Shown piece by piece: positions 1 to 9,020 of a stretch of DNA of 64,000 nucleotides. The stretch covers positions 434,001-498,000 of the forward strand of contig JANQRY010000003.1 in assembly GCA_028284345.1 (NCBI GenBank). Reading direction: 5' to 3'. Below the pieces are notes generated by a model, which was given only the letters and a program-made list of their open reading frames with translations, was not told the DNA's origin and did no database searches. How positions within the stretch are numbered: the first letter of the stretch is position 1; each line of letters starts with the position of its first letter. This DNA comes from Hyphococcus sp. GTDB taxonomy: Bacteria > Pseudomonadota > Alphaproteobacteria > Caulobacterales > Parvularculaceae. Position numbers and translations under genes: made by a program.

Positions 1-108
1 GGTTCGCCGCACCATCCCGGCGGCCCGTCGAATAGCGGATGCGCGCGCCCGTGAAAGGCGCATAACGGTTCCATCCAAACAGAGCCGTGTTGCTGGGAGC
101 GCCGCGCG

Positions 109-3100
109 ATGGGCCTCACAAGGATCTGCCTGCAAAATCCGGCCGCCGCCGGCGTCGTCCTGGCGGTGATTACGCTACTCGGCCTGCTGTCCGTGTCGCA
201 ATTGCCGGTGCAGCTCTTTCCCCAGATCGAGCGCCCGCAGATCGGCATTCAGACCGGGTGGCGGGCCGCGTCGCCGCGGGAAATCGAAAGCGAAATCGTC
301 GAACCGATCGAGCGCGAGCTGCGCGGCATTCCGGGCCTCAGGACCATGCAGTCATGGTCGAATGCCGGCGGCGGATGGATCTCCCTGGAGTTCAATCTCG
401 GCGCCGACATGGATCAGGCGTTTACGGAAGTGAATGCGCGCCTGCAGCGCGTGCGCGGCCTGCCGGCGGAAGCCGAACGCCCGCGCGTGCATACGGGCGG
501 CGGACAGGAAGCCGGCGAAACGCTGATCTTTCTGTTTCTGCAACGCCTGCCGAACAATACGCAGGAGGGCGTGCGGCTGCGCGAATTCGCCGAGCAACGG
601 ATTATGCCGGCGCTTGAAGCCGTCCCCGGCGTCGGCGGCGTTATCGTGAATTCGTCAGAGGGCGAGGAAATCGTTCGCGTTGAATTCGACCCGTTTCTCG
701 CCGCACAACTCGGCGTTACGCTGGACGACATTGCGCAGACGGTAAACCGGTCGACGGACGTCACCGGCGGCCGCGTTGAGGTCGGACGGCGCAACTACAC
801 CATGCGGTTTGAAGGACGCTTCACCGCCGACCAACTTGAGCAGACCATCCTCGCCTGGCGCGACGGCGCGCCGGTGACCCTTGGCGACGTGGCGGATGTC
901 GTCGTCGCGCCGGACCGGCAAGGGGGCGTCGTTTACCAGAACGGCAATCAGGCGATCGGTCTGCGCGTGATGCGGGAGCCCGGCGCCAATGTTCTTGAAT
1001 CCATAGACGCGCTCACCGCCGTGATCGACGAGATGAACGCCGGACCGCTCGCCGAAATGGGCTACGCCATTCAGAAAAGTTTTGACCCGTCGGTCTTTAT
1101 CAAGCGCGCCATCACCCTGCTGACGAACAATCTGCTGATCGGCGTCATGCTCGCCGTCGGGGCCCTCTGGCTGTTCTTAAGGCGCGCAAAAGCAACGCTG
1201 ATCATCGCCGCGGGGATACCGATTTCCCTGATGGCGACAATCATCGTCCTCAACCTTTTCGGCCGGTCGATCAACGTCATTTCCCTTGCGGGGCTTGCCT
1301 TCGCCACCGGCATGGTGCTCGACGCGGCCATCGTCGTCCTCGAAAACTTCGTGCGCCTGCGCGAGGAAGGCCGCTCGCCCATGCAAGCGGCGGAGACCGC
1401 CGTGGGCCAGGTTTTCGGCGCCCTCTTCGCGTCGACCGTCACGACCGTCGCTATCTTCATTCCGATCATGTTCTTTGAAGACGTGGAAGGCCAGCTCTTC
1501 GCCGATCTTGCGCTCACCATCGCCATCGCCGTTTCGTTCAGCCTGATCGTCGCCGTGACGCTGTTGCCGACGGGCGCGCGGTTGCTGCTGAAAAACGATG
1601 CGCGCGCAACGGCGGCGACGCGACGAAACTTCGCCGAACCGATTGCCGATTTCATCATGCGCGCAACCGCAACCAATCCGCGGCGCATTGGCATCGTTGC
1701 GGCCCTGACCAGCGTTCCCGTCTTGCTCGGTTTTCTATTGTGGCCGCAACTCAATTACCTGCCGCCGGTGAAGCGCGACGCCGTGGACGCCTTTGTCAGT
1801 TTTCCCTCCGGCGCCAGCGCGGACATGATCCGCGAGGAGTTCGCCGAAGTCGTCGTCGAACGACTAGAGCCTTACATGCACGGCGAAAAAGAACCGGCGC
1901 TCAAAAACTATTATCTGTTTTCCGCCGCATGGGGCGGCAATGTGGGCATCCGCGTGCTCGATCAGTCGCGCATCGACGAGATGGTAAGGATCGCCAATGA
2001 AGAGATCCTCGCCGGCTTCCCCGACACGCGCGTTTTCGCCGCGCAAGGCGATCTTTTCGGCAATTGGGGCGGGCAAGGGTCGGTGCGCCTCAAAGTGCAG
2101 GCGGCCGACTATGACGCGCTGACCGCATCGATCCCGGCCGCCATCGACATCATTCAGACGGCGCTGCCCGGCGCGCAGGTTTGGCCCAACCCGGACCCGC
2201 AAGTGGTGACGCCCGAACTGCGCGTCATCCCCAACGACCGGCGCATCGCAGAGGTCGGCATGACCCGGGAAAGCGTCGCCCGCGCCGTGCGCGCCCTTGG
2301 CGACGGGGCCTGGCTCGGCGAGTTCTTTCATGAAGACGGCCGCATCGACATCATCCTGAAATCGAAGGAATGGACAGAGCCGGAATATCTCGGCTCCGCG
2401 CCCATCGCGACGCCCGCGGGCGCCGTCGTTCCCCTTGGCGAACTTGTGACCATCGACCGCGGCGTCGGCCCGCAACAGATCAGCCGGGTCGATGCGCGAC
2501 GCACCATCACCCTCGGTATTTCGCCGCCCGACGGGATGGCCCTCGGCCCGGCCGTCGATGCGCTGAAAACGAACGCCGTGCCGCGCCTTTATGAAGCGCT
2601 GCCCGCCGGGGCGTCCCTGAAATGGGGCGGCGACGCGGACGCGCTGGCGCGCGCGGTCAAAAACCTCGGCGGCAATTTCTTCCTCGCCATCGCCATCCTG
2701 TTCCTGATCATGGCGGCGCTTTTCAAATCCGTGAAAGACGCCGCCTTTGTCATCGTGACCTTGCCCATGGCGACAGTCGGCGGCGTGCTCGCCATTCGCG
2801 GGCTTGATCTCATCAATCCGCTGCCCCTCGACCTTCTCGGCATGATCGGCTTCATCATTTTGCTGGGCCTTGTCGTCAACAATGCGATCTTGCTGGTCTC
2901 GCAGACCCGCGCGTCGGAAGCGCTCGGCAAATCGCGGCCTGAAGCGGTGCGCGACGCGCTCCGTTTACGCATCCGGCCGATCTTCATGTCGACCTCAACG
3001 TCGATCATGGGCATGCTGCCGCTCGTTCTCTCCCCCGGCGCCGGCAGCGTGATCTATCGCGGTCTCGCCACGGTTATTGTCGGCGGCATGGCCGTCTCAA

Positions 3101-3201
3101 CCCTGTTCACGCTGTTGCTGCTGCCCGCGCTCCTGCAACTCGGCGCGCAATCCATGCCGGCGCTGACCCGCGGCGCCGACATTCCTCAGCCTGCTGAATA
3201 A
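109..3201 (+). CDS. RND efflux transporter permease subunit (inner-membrane pump)
   Basis: A 1030-residue inner-membrane pump of the AcrB/HAE superfamily, expected to work as a trimer driven by proton import. The N-terminal helix, two large periplasmic loops and two groups of helices (about residues 330-530 and 850-1020) follow the family layout. Helix 4 reads GMVLDAAIVVLEN with D405 present but A406 where AcrB has a second Asp, and helix 10 reads GLVVNNAILLV with N924 where AcrB has its relay Lys. The adaptor gene follows by 14 bases, an order opposite to the usual adaptor-then-pump. No outer-membrane channel or regulator gene is adjacent. Substrate unknown. Confidence 0.93.
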   Translation: MGLTRICLQNPAAAGVVLAVITLLGLLSVSQLPVQLFPQIERPQIGIQTGWRAASPREIESEIVEPIERELRGIPGLRTMQSWSNAGGGWISLEFNLGADMDQAFTEVNARLQRVRGLPAEAERPRVHTGGGQEAGETLIFLFLQRLPNNTQEGVRLREFAEQRIMPALEAVPGVGGVIVNSSEGEEIVRVEFDPFLAAQLGVTLDDIAQTVNRSTDVTGGRVEVGRRNYTMRFEGRFTADQLEQTILAWRDGAPVTLGDVADVVVAPDRQGGVVYQNGNQAIGLRVMREPGANVLESIDALTAVIDEMNAGPLAEMGYAIQKSFDPSVFIKRAITLLTNNLLIGVMLAVGALWLFLRRAKATLIIAAGIPISLMATIIVLNLFGRSINVISLAGLAFATGMVLDAAIVVLENFVRLREEGRSPMQAAETAVGQVFGALFASTVTTVAIFIPIMFFEDVEGQLFADLALTIAIAVSFSLIVAVTLLPTGARLLLKNDARATAATRRNFAEPIADFIMRATATNPRRIGIVAALTSVPVLLGFLLWPQLNYLPPVKRDAVDAFVSFPSGASADMIREEFAEVVVERLEPYMHGEKEPALKNYYLFSAAWGGNVGIRVLDQSRIDEMVRIANEEILAGFPDTRVFAAQGDLFGNWGGQGSVRLKVQAADYDALTASIPAAIDIIQTALPGAQVWPNPDPQVVTPELRVIPNDRRIAEVGMTRESVARAVRALGDGAWLGEFFHEDGRIDIILKSKEWTEPEYLGSAPIATPAGAVVPLGELVTIDRGVGPQQISRVDARRTITLGISPPDGMALGPAVDALKTNAVPRLYEALPAGASLKWGGDADALARAVKNLGGNFFLAIAILFLIMAALFKSVKDAAFVIVTLPMATVGGVLAIRGLDLINPLPLDLLGMIGFIILLGLVVNNAILLVSQTRASEALGKSRPEAVRDALRLRIRPIFMSTSTSIMGMLPLVLSPGAGSVIYRGLATVIVGGMAVSTLFTLLLLPALLQLGAQSMPALTRGADIPQPAE

Positions 3202-3215
3202 AGGACATATTGGGT

Positions 3216-4340
3216 ATGAACCGCAACGTCCTCCTCGCCGGATCCGCCGCCGTTCTCCTCGCTGTCGCAGGATCGGCCGCCTATTTCCTCAATAACGGCG
3301 CCGGCGCCGGCGCCGACGCGGCCGCCAGCGCCGCGGCGGACGGGAACGGCCCGCCGCCCGCTGTCGTCGCCGTCGCCAAGGCGGAAGAACGACGACTGGC
3401 GCCCCATGCGGAAACGCCGGGCTCGGTCGTCTCGACGCGGGACAGCCTTGTCGCCGCAGCGACCTCTGGCAAGATCGAATGGGTCGCCGAAATCGGCGCG
3501 GAAGTCGAGGAAGGCGACGTCATTGCGCGCCTTGAACGCAATGATGCGGAACTCGCCTTTCACGACAGCGCGGCGGAAGTTGCGCGCCTTAAATCCCGCG
3601 CCGAATATCTCGCCCGGCTCTATGACCGCTTCAAGGGGCTCGGCGTTGAGGCCGGCGAATCAGAATCGGCCATGGACCAGATGCGCGCCGACCGCGACGA
3701 TGCGCGACAGGCGTTACGCCAGGCGGAAGTCGCCCATGAACGCGCGGCGCTCAATCTTCAGCGCACGGAAGTGCCCGCTCCGTTCGCCGGCCGCGTCGTC
3801 AGCCAGGAAGCGCAAGCGGGCGAATACGCCAATCCCGGCGCCGGGCTCGTGCGCCTTGTCGATACGCACAGGCTTGAAGTCACGGCGCGGGCGCCGGCGA
3901 GCCTTGCCCGCAATATCGCCGCCGGCGACCGGGTCCGTGTCGCCAACGGCGCCCAAACGAAAGAGGCCGTCGTGCGCGCGGTCGTGCCGGTGGGCGATGC
4001 TCTGTCGCGCATGCTGGAACTGCGCATCGAACTTGCGGACGCCGACTGGTATATCGGCTCGGCCGTGCGCGTCGCCTTGCCGGCGGCGGAGGCCCGCCGC
4101 GTCGTCGCCGCCCCGCGCGACGCCCTCGTCCTGCGCGCCGACCGCATCAGCGTCTTCGTCATCGGCCGGGATCGCACCGCCCGTCAGGTGGATGTGGAGC
4201 TTGGCGCGGCGGAAGGCGACTTCATCGAAGTCATCGGCGACATCAAGGCCGGCGACAAGGTCGTCATCCGCGGCGGCGAACGCCTGCGCGACGGCCAGAC
4301 CGTGACGCTTTCGGCGCTGACGGATGAGCCGAGCGTTTAG
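3216..4340 (+). CDS. RND efflux periplasmic adaptor (membrane fusion protein)
   Basis: A 374-residue adaptor that would link the preceding RND pump to an outer-membrane channel. It has an N-terminal signal or anchor helix (about residues 4-22), a lipoyl/barrel-sandwich region split around a coiled-coil hairpin (about 100-180, with PAPFAGRVV closing the hairpin), then beta-barrel and membrane-proximal domains. The ATG at 3216 is chosen over the in-frame TTG at 3210; AAGGA at 3201-3205, overlapping the pump's stop codon, serves either. Translational coupling to the pump gene is likely. Confidence 0.92.
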   Translation: MNRNVLLAGSAAVLLAVAGSAAYFLNNGAGAGADAAASAAADGNGPPPAVVAVAKAEERRLAPHAETPGSVVSTRDSLVAAATSGKIEWVAEIGAEVEEGDVIARLERNDAELAFHDSAAEVARLKSRAEYLARLYDRFKGLGVEAGESESAMDQMRADRDDARQALRQAEVAHERAALNLQRTEVPAPFAGRVVSQEAQAGEYANPGAGLVRLVDTHRLEVTARAPASLARNIAAGDRVRVANGAQTKEAVVRAVVPVGDALSRMLELRIELADADWYIGSAVRVALPAAEARRVVAAPRDALVLRADRISVFVIGRDRTARQVDVELGAAEGDFIEVIGDIKAGDKVVIRGGERLRDGQTVTLSALTDEPSV

Positions 4341-4520
4341 GTGAAGCCAAAGACCGAAATTGCGCAAATCGGCTCCTGAGGGTCTGCATCATTTTTTTCA
4401 CCGCTCTTTCTTATACTGTCGAATCTTCGGGAGTTTAATTGGCTGCAAAAATTTTCTATACTTTTTTACTAGCCTATATGGCCGCGCAGGCATTCCACAA
4501 ACAGCACAACCGACGCCAGC
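4341..4520 (+). promoter_or_regulatory. AT-rich leader and likely promoter of the SIR2-like gene
   Basis: This gene-free stretch changes abruptly from GC-rich to AT-rich near 4385. It holds a TATACT hexamer near 4413 that could be a -10 box, plus several A and T runs. No Shine-Dalgarno sequence stands directly before the ATG at 4521. The promoter call is inference from composition and position. Confidence 0.35.
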
Positions 4521-5552
4521 ATGAAACAAACCGTTCTAATACTCGGTGCCGGAGCATCGAAAGATTACGGCTATCCTTTATGGGCGGATTTGCGGCACCG
4601 GATAGTGGATTTCGATCTCGATAACTTTGGCAAAAAAATTGGTTTGAATGATGATGAACAGAAGGCATACGAAGCAACCCATACCGAGTTCCTTCACTTG
4701 CAAGAGAGTCATCCAGAATATACTTTAGATAAGATCATTTTTGAGATCGACAAACCAAAGAAAAAACATACAAATCCGACAGGGTACCGATTAATTAATA
4801 TGGTCGGATACTTATTCGCTGAAATTGAACAAAGCTGTCAGGATGGCGGTTGGGTATCATGCTTTCAAGACTTATTGATTGATCATGTCATCGATCAAAG
4901 TATCGAGCGTGGGTGCGGAAAGAACTTTCTAGAAAATTTGACGATTGTCTCACTAAACTATGATAGATCTTTTGAACATTTCATAAGTGCAAATTTTTAT
5001 AACAAGCTGATTGAAAAAGAAACTTACAAACCAACTGGCGGATTACGCTTCAGCAAAAATCTTTCGACGATAAATCAGCTCCGTATCCTAAAACCTCATG
5101 GCTATATCTGTCAGCTCAAAAACAACAACGACCCGAGTTTGGTTCGTGTGCACCCCGACCTGATATGTAGAGATATGTTTACACGTGGCTTTCGTCATCC
5201 GGGCACAAACATATTCGCCTCATACGGAAATGCAGATTTGATGAAGAAAGATTATGTCGAACGCATGGGACGCCACATGTACATGGTCGACGAGCGCGAC
5301 GAAGATGATTATCGGATTGCGAACGGTCATATTGCTAACGCGGAGCTCGTCTTTTGTCTTGGGTTATCGCCCGAAGGTATGAGTCAGAGCTTCTTCAACT
5401 TCGAGAACAATCAAGATGTGCTTTTGAATAACAAAACAACAGACATTTCAGATATACATTCCAAGGCTGCGAACTTCAGATCGCTTGGAGGCGAAAGCCG
5501 CCTTGAGGCTACGGATTTTCCAAAGATGTTCGGTAAACACGTTCTAGAATAA
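4521..5552 (+). CDS. SIR2-like domain protein, possible NAD-consuming defence protein
   Basis: A 343-residue soluble protein. Near the N-terminus it has the nucleotide-binding signature VLILGAGAS (G9-S13), then IVSLNYD (N146-D148) and LKPHGY (H193), and a later VFCLGLS strand. This is the order seen in SIR2-like NADase domains of bacterial defence proteins: Rossmann Gly motif, Asn-x-Asp, catalytic-type His. No second domain, HerA, TIR or Argonaute partner is nearby. Its DNA is far more AT-rich than its surroundings; a hand count of 4681-4740 gives 21 G+C of 60, against 38 of 60 at 2041-2100 in the pump gene. Acquisition by transfer is likely. An antiphage role is inferred from the fold only. 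Confidence 0.75.
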   Translation: MKQTVLILGAGASKDYGYPLWADLRHRIVDFDLDNFGKKIGLNDDEQKAYEATHTEFLHLQESHPEYTLDKIIFEIDKPKKKHTNPTGYRLINMVGYLFAEIEQSCQDGGWVSCFQDLLIDHVIDQSIERGCGKNFLENLTIVSLNYDRSFEHFISANFYNKLIEKETYKPTGGLRFSKNLSTINQLRILKPHGYICQLKNNNDPSLVRVHPDLICRDMFTRGFRHPGTNIFASYGNADLMKKDYVERMGRHMYMVDERDEDDYRIANGHIANAELVFCLGLSPEGMSQSFFNFENNQDVLLNNKTTDISDIHSKAANFRSLGGESRLEATDFPKMFGKHVLE

Positions 5553-5699
5553 AGCCAGTCTTCAAGCTGCCTATTCCAATCCCATAAATTGAATATCGAA
5601 AAAGCCCAATGTTTTTACGAACAGAGAAGGGGCTGAGTGGTGGTTAGCGCGCCTCGTATCCGTGCTTATCAGTCAGTATGTTCGACAAAATCACACCGC

Positions 5700-5975
5700 C
5701 TACTCCCGCTCGCCGAACCTGTCTTCGACTAGCTTGATCAGCGAATCGACGGCTTCTTCCGCTTGCGGACCTTTTGCCGTGATTTCGAGTTCCGAGCCCT
5801 GAACGGCGCACAGCATCAGGAGGTCGAGCTGGGAGTCGGCGAGCGCCGTGCGGTCTTCGTTGCGCACGGTCACTTCCGCTTCCCAGGATCGCGCAAGGGC
5901 GGAGAAATGTCGCGACGGACGGATGTGGAAGCCAAGCTTGTTGGCGATCCTGACCTTGCGCGTTACCTCCGTCAT
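5700..5975 (-). CDS. ptsH: HPr-family phosphocarrier protein
   Basis: A 91-residue phosphocarrier that passes phosphate from enzyme I to EIIA proteins. The active-site His is H17 in NKLGFHIRPS, and the regulatory Ser is S48 in ADSQLDLLML. The start is the ATG at 5975, giving a normal HPr length; an upstream in-frame start would add 15 unusual residues. It lies 14 bases after the EIIA gene. As no sugar permease is nearby, this is the alphaproteobacterial regulatory PTS rather than a sugar importer. Both phosphorylation sites are intact although hprK is missing from its usual place. Confidence 0.93.
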   Translation of the reverse strand: MTEVTRKVRIANKLGFHIRPSRHFSALARSWEAEVTVRNEDRTALADSQLDLLMLCAVQGSELEITAKGPQAEEAVDSLIKLVEDRFGERE

Positions 5976-5989
5976 CGCCGCTCGCCGCC

Positions 5990-6400
5990 CTATTCGGGCG
6001 TCTCGCCCGAGAGAACCCACGACGCGACGTTGATATACTTCCGCCCCGCTTCATGAGCGGCCTTGACCGCTTCGGCGAGATCGCCGTCGGCGCGCACGGT
6101 CGCCAGCTTGATCAGCATGGGCAGGTTCACCCCGGCGACAACCTCGGCGTTGGCTTTTTCCATCACCGCGATGGCGAGATTGGACGGCGTGCCGCCGAAC
6201 ATATCCGTCAGGATGATGACGCCGTCGCCGGAATCGACGTCCTTCGCCGCGGCCAGAATGTCTTCGCGGCGCTTTTCCATATCGTCGTCCGGGCCGATCG
6301 ACACCGCGCGGATCTGTTCCTGCGGCCCGACGACATGCTCCGCCGCAGAGAGAAACTCCTCCGCCAGACGTCCATGGGTGACGACAACGAGACCGATCAT
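5990..6400 (-). CDS. manX: PTS EIIA component, mannose/fructose family
   Basis: A 136-residue EIIA-Man domain on its own. The phosphoryl-accepting His is in the N-terminal VVVTHGRLA motif, followed by the DMFGGTPSNLA motif typical of the family. It is a phosphate end-acceptor of the regulatory PTS in alphaproteobacteria, lacking B, C and D domains. The ATG at 6400 is preferred over the TTG at 6403 because GGAG lies six bases before it. HPr follows at once, and chvG is upstream. Confidence 0.92.
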   Translation of the reverse strand: MIGLVVVTHGRLAEEFLSAAEHVVGPQEQIRAVSIGPDDDMEKRREDILAAAKDVDSGDGVIILTDMFGGTPSNLAIAVMEKANAEVVAGVNLPMLIKLATVRADGDLAEAVKAAHEAGRKYINVASWVLSGETPE

Positions 6401-6488
6401 CAAAAACTCCAGTACAACCAGACCGCAATCCGGTCAGAACGCCGCAATGTTGCGTCGCAACATCAAAAAGTCCACTGGAATCGTCGCC
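6401..6488 (-). promoter_or_regulatory. chvG-manX spacer with two inverted repeats
   Basis: The 88-base gap holds a perfect 17-base dyad, ATGTTGCG-T-CGCAACAT (6447-6463), and a second inverted repeat, GACCG-5-CGGTC (6421-6435). In many relatives hprK occupies this place. Neither repeat is followed by a T tract, so an operator or processing site fits better than an intrinsic terminator. Function is unknown. Confidence 0.5.
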
Positions 6489-8228
6489 TTAATCGGCCGG
6501 CAGTTCAACAATAAATCGGGCGCCGCGGCGCGGGCCTGCCGGGTCGGCCGGATTTTCAAGCCGGTTCTCGGCGTAAATGCGCCCGCCATGGGATTCGACA
6601 ATCTGCCGGGAAATGGCGAGGCCGAGGCCGGAATTGTTGCCGAAGGACGTGCCTGCGGGGCGCTTGGTATAGAAGCGCTTGAAGATCGATTCGAGATTGT
6701 CCGGCGGCACGCCGGGCCCGTCATCCTCGACGATCAACCGCGCGATGGTGGCGGCTCGCGTCGGCGCCTCAAGATAGACCCGCACCGAGCCGCCGGGCGG
6801 GCTGAAGGAGCGCGCATTGTCGATCAGATTGCGGACGACCTGCCCGAGGGCGGCGGCGTTGCCCAATATGTAAACGCCCTGCAAGGGATCGGAGAATTCA
6901 ACAGTCGCTTCTCCGTCTTTCGCCGTCTGTTCATACATGGACGCGATGTCTTTGATCAGTTGCCCCAGATCGACCGCCTCCCGGCTTTCGCGGGCAAGCT
7001 CGGCGTCAAGGCGCGACGCGTTCGATATGTCCGTAATCAGACGATCCATGCGGGCAACGTCTTTCTGAATGACGCCGAGAAGCTTTGTCTGCTGCTCCGG
7101 GGTTTTTGCAATCTGCAGGGTTTCCGCCGCGCTGCGGATCGACGTCAGCGGGTTTTTTAACTCGTGAGAAACGTCCGCCGCGAAACTTTCAATGGCGTCG
7201 ATGCGCGCATAGATCGCCTGGGTCATGGATTTCAAAGACCCCGAAAGCTCGCCGATCTCGTCCTTGCGGTTGGTGAAGTCGGGAATGCGCGCGCGGCCCG
7301 CCGCGGCGATGCCTTCGCGCACCCTGTCAGCGGCGATGGCGAGCTGCCGGATCGGCTGGGCGATCATCGCGGTCAGCAACAGGGACGACAAAATGGCGGC
7401 GGCCATGGCGAGCCCAAAGAACGGCAGGATCGAAAGCCGCGCCCGTTCCACGAGCACATCGATGCCGCCGGATTCCGCCGTCACGAGACCGTAGATCGCC
7501 TGAACGCGCCGGATCGGCACCGTCACCGAGACCACCAGCTCGCCCTCTTCATCAAGGCGCACGGACGCCGCGCCGCGGTCTTCCGCGAAGGGCGATGAAT
7601 CAAGGGCTTCGTTGAGTTCCGCTTCCAGCGTGCGCCGCGCCGCAGCGGCGTGATAGTCGCTGGAGAAAAAGTCAAACACAGCTTCAGATAGTTTATCGAA
7701 AGAGAAATTGTCGCGCTGGTCCTCAGGGACGATGGGCGGCAGGGCCTCCGCCTCAATTTTGTCCTCGCGCAGAACGATGTCTTCAATGAGGAGGATGCTG
7801 GCGTCGGAAACGGGCGGTACGGCAAAGGTCTGCGGCGCGTTGAAAATGCGCACACGCCCCTCGAAACTGTCCCAGACGCGATTGAACACCTCGCGCACGT
7901 CGGTCTGGTTGAGCGCAAGCGAACAGAGCGCCACCTCTTCGCCGAGGCGCTCCACGTCGGCTTCTTCAACGGGCTGACAGGAGGTTTCGTCGATCGCAAC
8001 CTGCGCCAGGACGTCGGCGATGATCTGCGCCTGGGCGCGCACGCCCTCGAGCTTCGCAGCAATAAGGCCGTCGCGGTAATTGGTGAGCGCGAATGATCCG
8101 AGCAGCAGGATGACGAGGCCGATCAGGTTGGCGAGAACGATCGTCACCGTGAGGCGCGACAGCGCAACGCGTGCGCGGCGTCGCCGCGCCAACTCACCGC
8201 CGCGTGACGCCGGCCCCTCTCCCGTCAT
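6489..8228 (-). CDS. chvG: Sensor histidine kinase ChvG
   Basis: A 579-residue two-component sensor. Order of parts: cytoplasmic Arg-rich start, helix 1 (about 25-50), a long periplasmic sensing domain, helix 2 (about 262-285), HAMP, HisKA with DVSHELKNPLTS (H355), and an ATPase domain with NLIDNA, VEDDGPGVP and SGLGLAISRQ. ChvG with ChvI controls envelope, exopolysaccharide and acid responses in alphaproteobacteria. It starts six bases after the chvI stop, so the pair is co-transcribed. The periplasmic partner ExoR is not in the window. Confidence 0.94.
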   Translation of the reverse strand: MTGEGPASRGGELARRRRARVALSRLTVTIVLANLIGLVILLLGSFALTNYRDGLIAAKLEGVRAQAQIIADVLAQVAIDETSCQPVEEADVERLGEEVALCSLALNQTDVREVFNRVWDSFEGRVRIFNAPQTFAVPPVSDASILLIEDIVLREDKIEAEALPPIVPEDQRDNFSFDKLSEAVFDFFSSDYHAAAARRTLEAELNEALDSSPFAEDRGAASVRLDEEGELVVSVTVPIRRVQAIYGLVTAESGGIDVLVERARLSILPFFGLAMAAAILSSLLLTAMIAQPIRQLAIAADRVREGIAAAGRARIPDFTNRKDEIGELSGSLKSMTQAIYARIDAIESFAADVSHELKNPLTSIRSAAETLQIAKTPEQQTKLLGVIQKDVARMDRLITDISNASRLDAELARESREAVDLGQLIKDIASMYEQTAKDGEATVEFSDPLQGVYILGNAAALGQVVRNLIDNARSFSPPGGSVRVYLEAPTRAATIARLIVEDDGPGVPPDNLESIFKRFYTKRPAGTSFGNNSGLGLAISRQIVESHGGRIYAENRLENPADPAGPRRGARFIVELPAD

Positions 8229-8234
8229 GGGCTG

Positions 8235-8930
8235 TTAGTCTTCCTTGTATTTGTAACCGACGCCGTAAAGCGTTTCGATCGAGTCAAATTCCTCGTCCAC
8301 CTGGCGGAATTTCTTCCGTATGCGTTTAATGTGGCTGTCGATGGTGCGGTCGTCCACATAGACCTGATCGTCATAGGCCGCGTCCATCAGCTGATCGCGG
8401 CTTTTGACGAAGCCGGGCCGTTGCGCCAGCGAGTGCAGGATCAGAAATTCGGTGACGGTAAGCACCACCGGCTTGTCTTTCCAGAGACAGGAATGGCGCA
8501 AAGGATCGAGCGTCAGGTTCTCCCGGCGCAGGATTTTCTTTTCGTCTTCCGGGTCCGGCGCAGCGTCCGCCTGTCCGCGGCGCAAGACGGCCTTGACGCG
8601 CTCCATCAGGAGGCGCTGGGAGAACGGTTTCTTGACGTAATCGTCTGCGCCCATGGTGAGACCCAGGACTTCGTCGATCTCCTCGTCTTTCGACGTCAGA
8701 AAGATCAGCGGCAGGCTCGACTTCTGGCGGATGCGCCGCAAGAGTTCCATGCCGTCCATGGTCGGCATCTTGATGTCGGAGACGATCATGTCCGGCGGCG
8801 TCGCCTCGATGAATTCGAGCGCCGCCGCGCCGTCCTCAAACGTCTTGACCGTGTGGCCCTCGGCTTCGAGGGCGATGGATACAGACGTCAGAATGTTTTC
8901 GTCGTCGTCGACAAGGGCTATCGTCGCCAT
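8235..8930 (-). CDS. chvI: Response regulator ChvI
   Basis: A 231-residue OmpR/PhoB-class regulator. The receiver domain has the acidic pocket D8-D10, the phosphorylated D52 in VSDIKMP, and LTSKDEE and DDYVKKPF motifs. The winged-helix effector domain (about 130-231) ends in [14 protein letters not shown] and a YGVGYKY hairpin. It sits directly before its kinase chvG. The 90 bases upstream should carry the promoter of the chvI-chvG and possibly manX-ptsH unit. Confidence 0.95.
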   Translation of the reverse strand: MATIALVDDDENILTSVSIALEAEGHTVKTFEDGAAALEFIEATPPDMIVSDIKMPTMDGMELLRRIRQKSSLPLIFLTSKDEEIDEVLGLTMGADDYVKKPFSQRLLMERVKAVLRRGQADAAPDPEDEKKILRRENLTLDPLRHSCLWKDKPVVLTVTEFLILHSLAQRPGFVKSRDQLMDAAYDDQVYVDDRTIDSHIKRIRKKFRQVDEEFDSIETLYGVGYKYKED

Positions 8931-9020
8931 GCTTCTCTATCCCGTTTAAATTCCAGACCTTTACTAGACCGCGCGCCGGGCGCGGAGAAGGCCGGCCCAT
9001 GGCGTTTTCGTGGCGCGGCG

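Noticed and set aside
1-108. Possible end of an upstream gene
   Set aside because: All three plus-strand frames are open for only part of the stretch and no short C-terminus could be recognised; nothing is claimed.
4439-4624. 61-codon TTG-started frame with a hydrophobic start
   Set aside because: It overlaps the SIR2-like gene in another frame, its second half reads as a shifted version of that gene, and no ribosome site precedes it.
8955-8990. Short GC inverted repeat upstream of chvI
   Set aside because: Six-base stem without a T tract; such repeats are frequent by chance in this GC-rich DNA.
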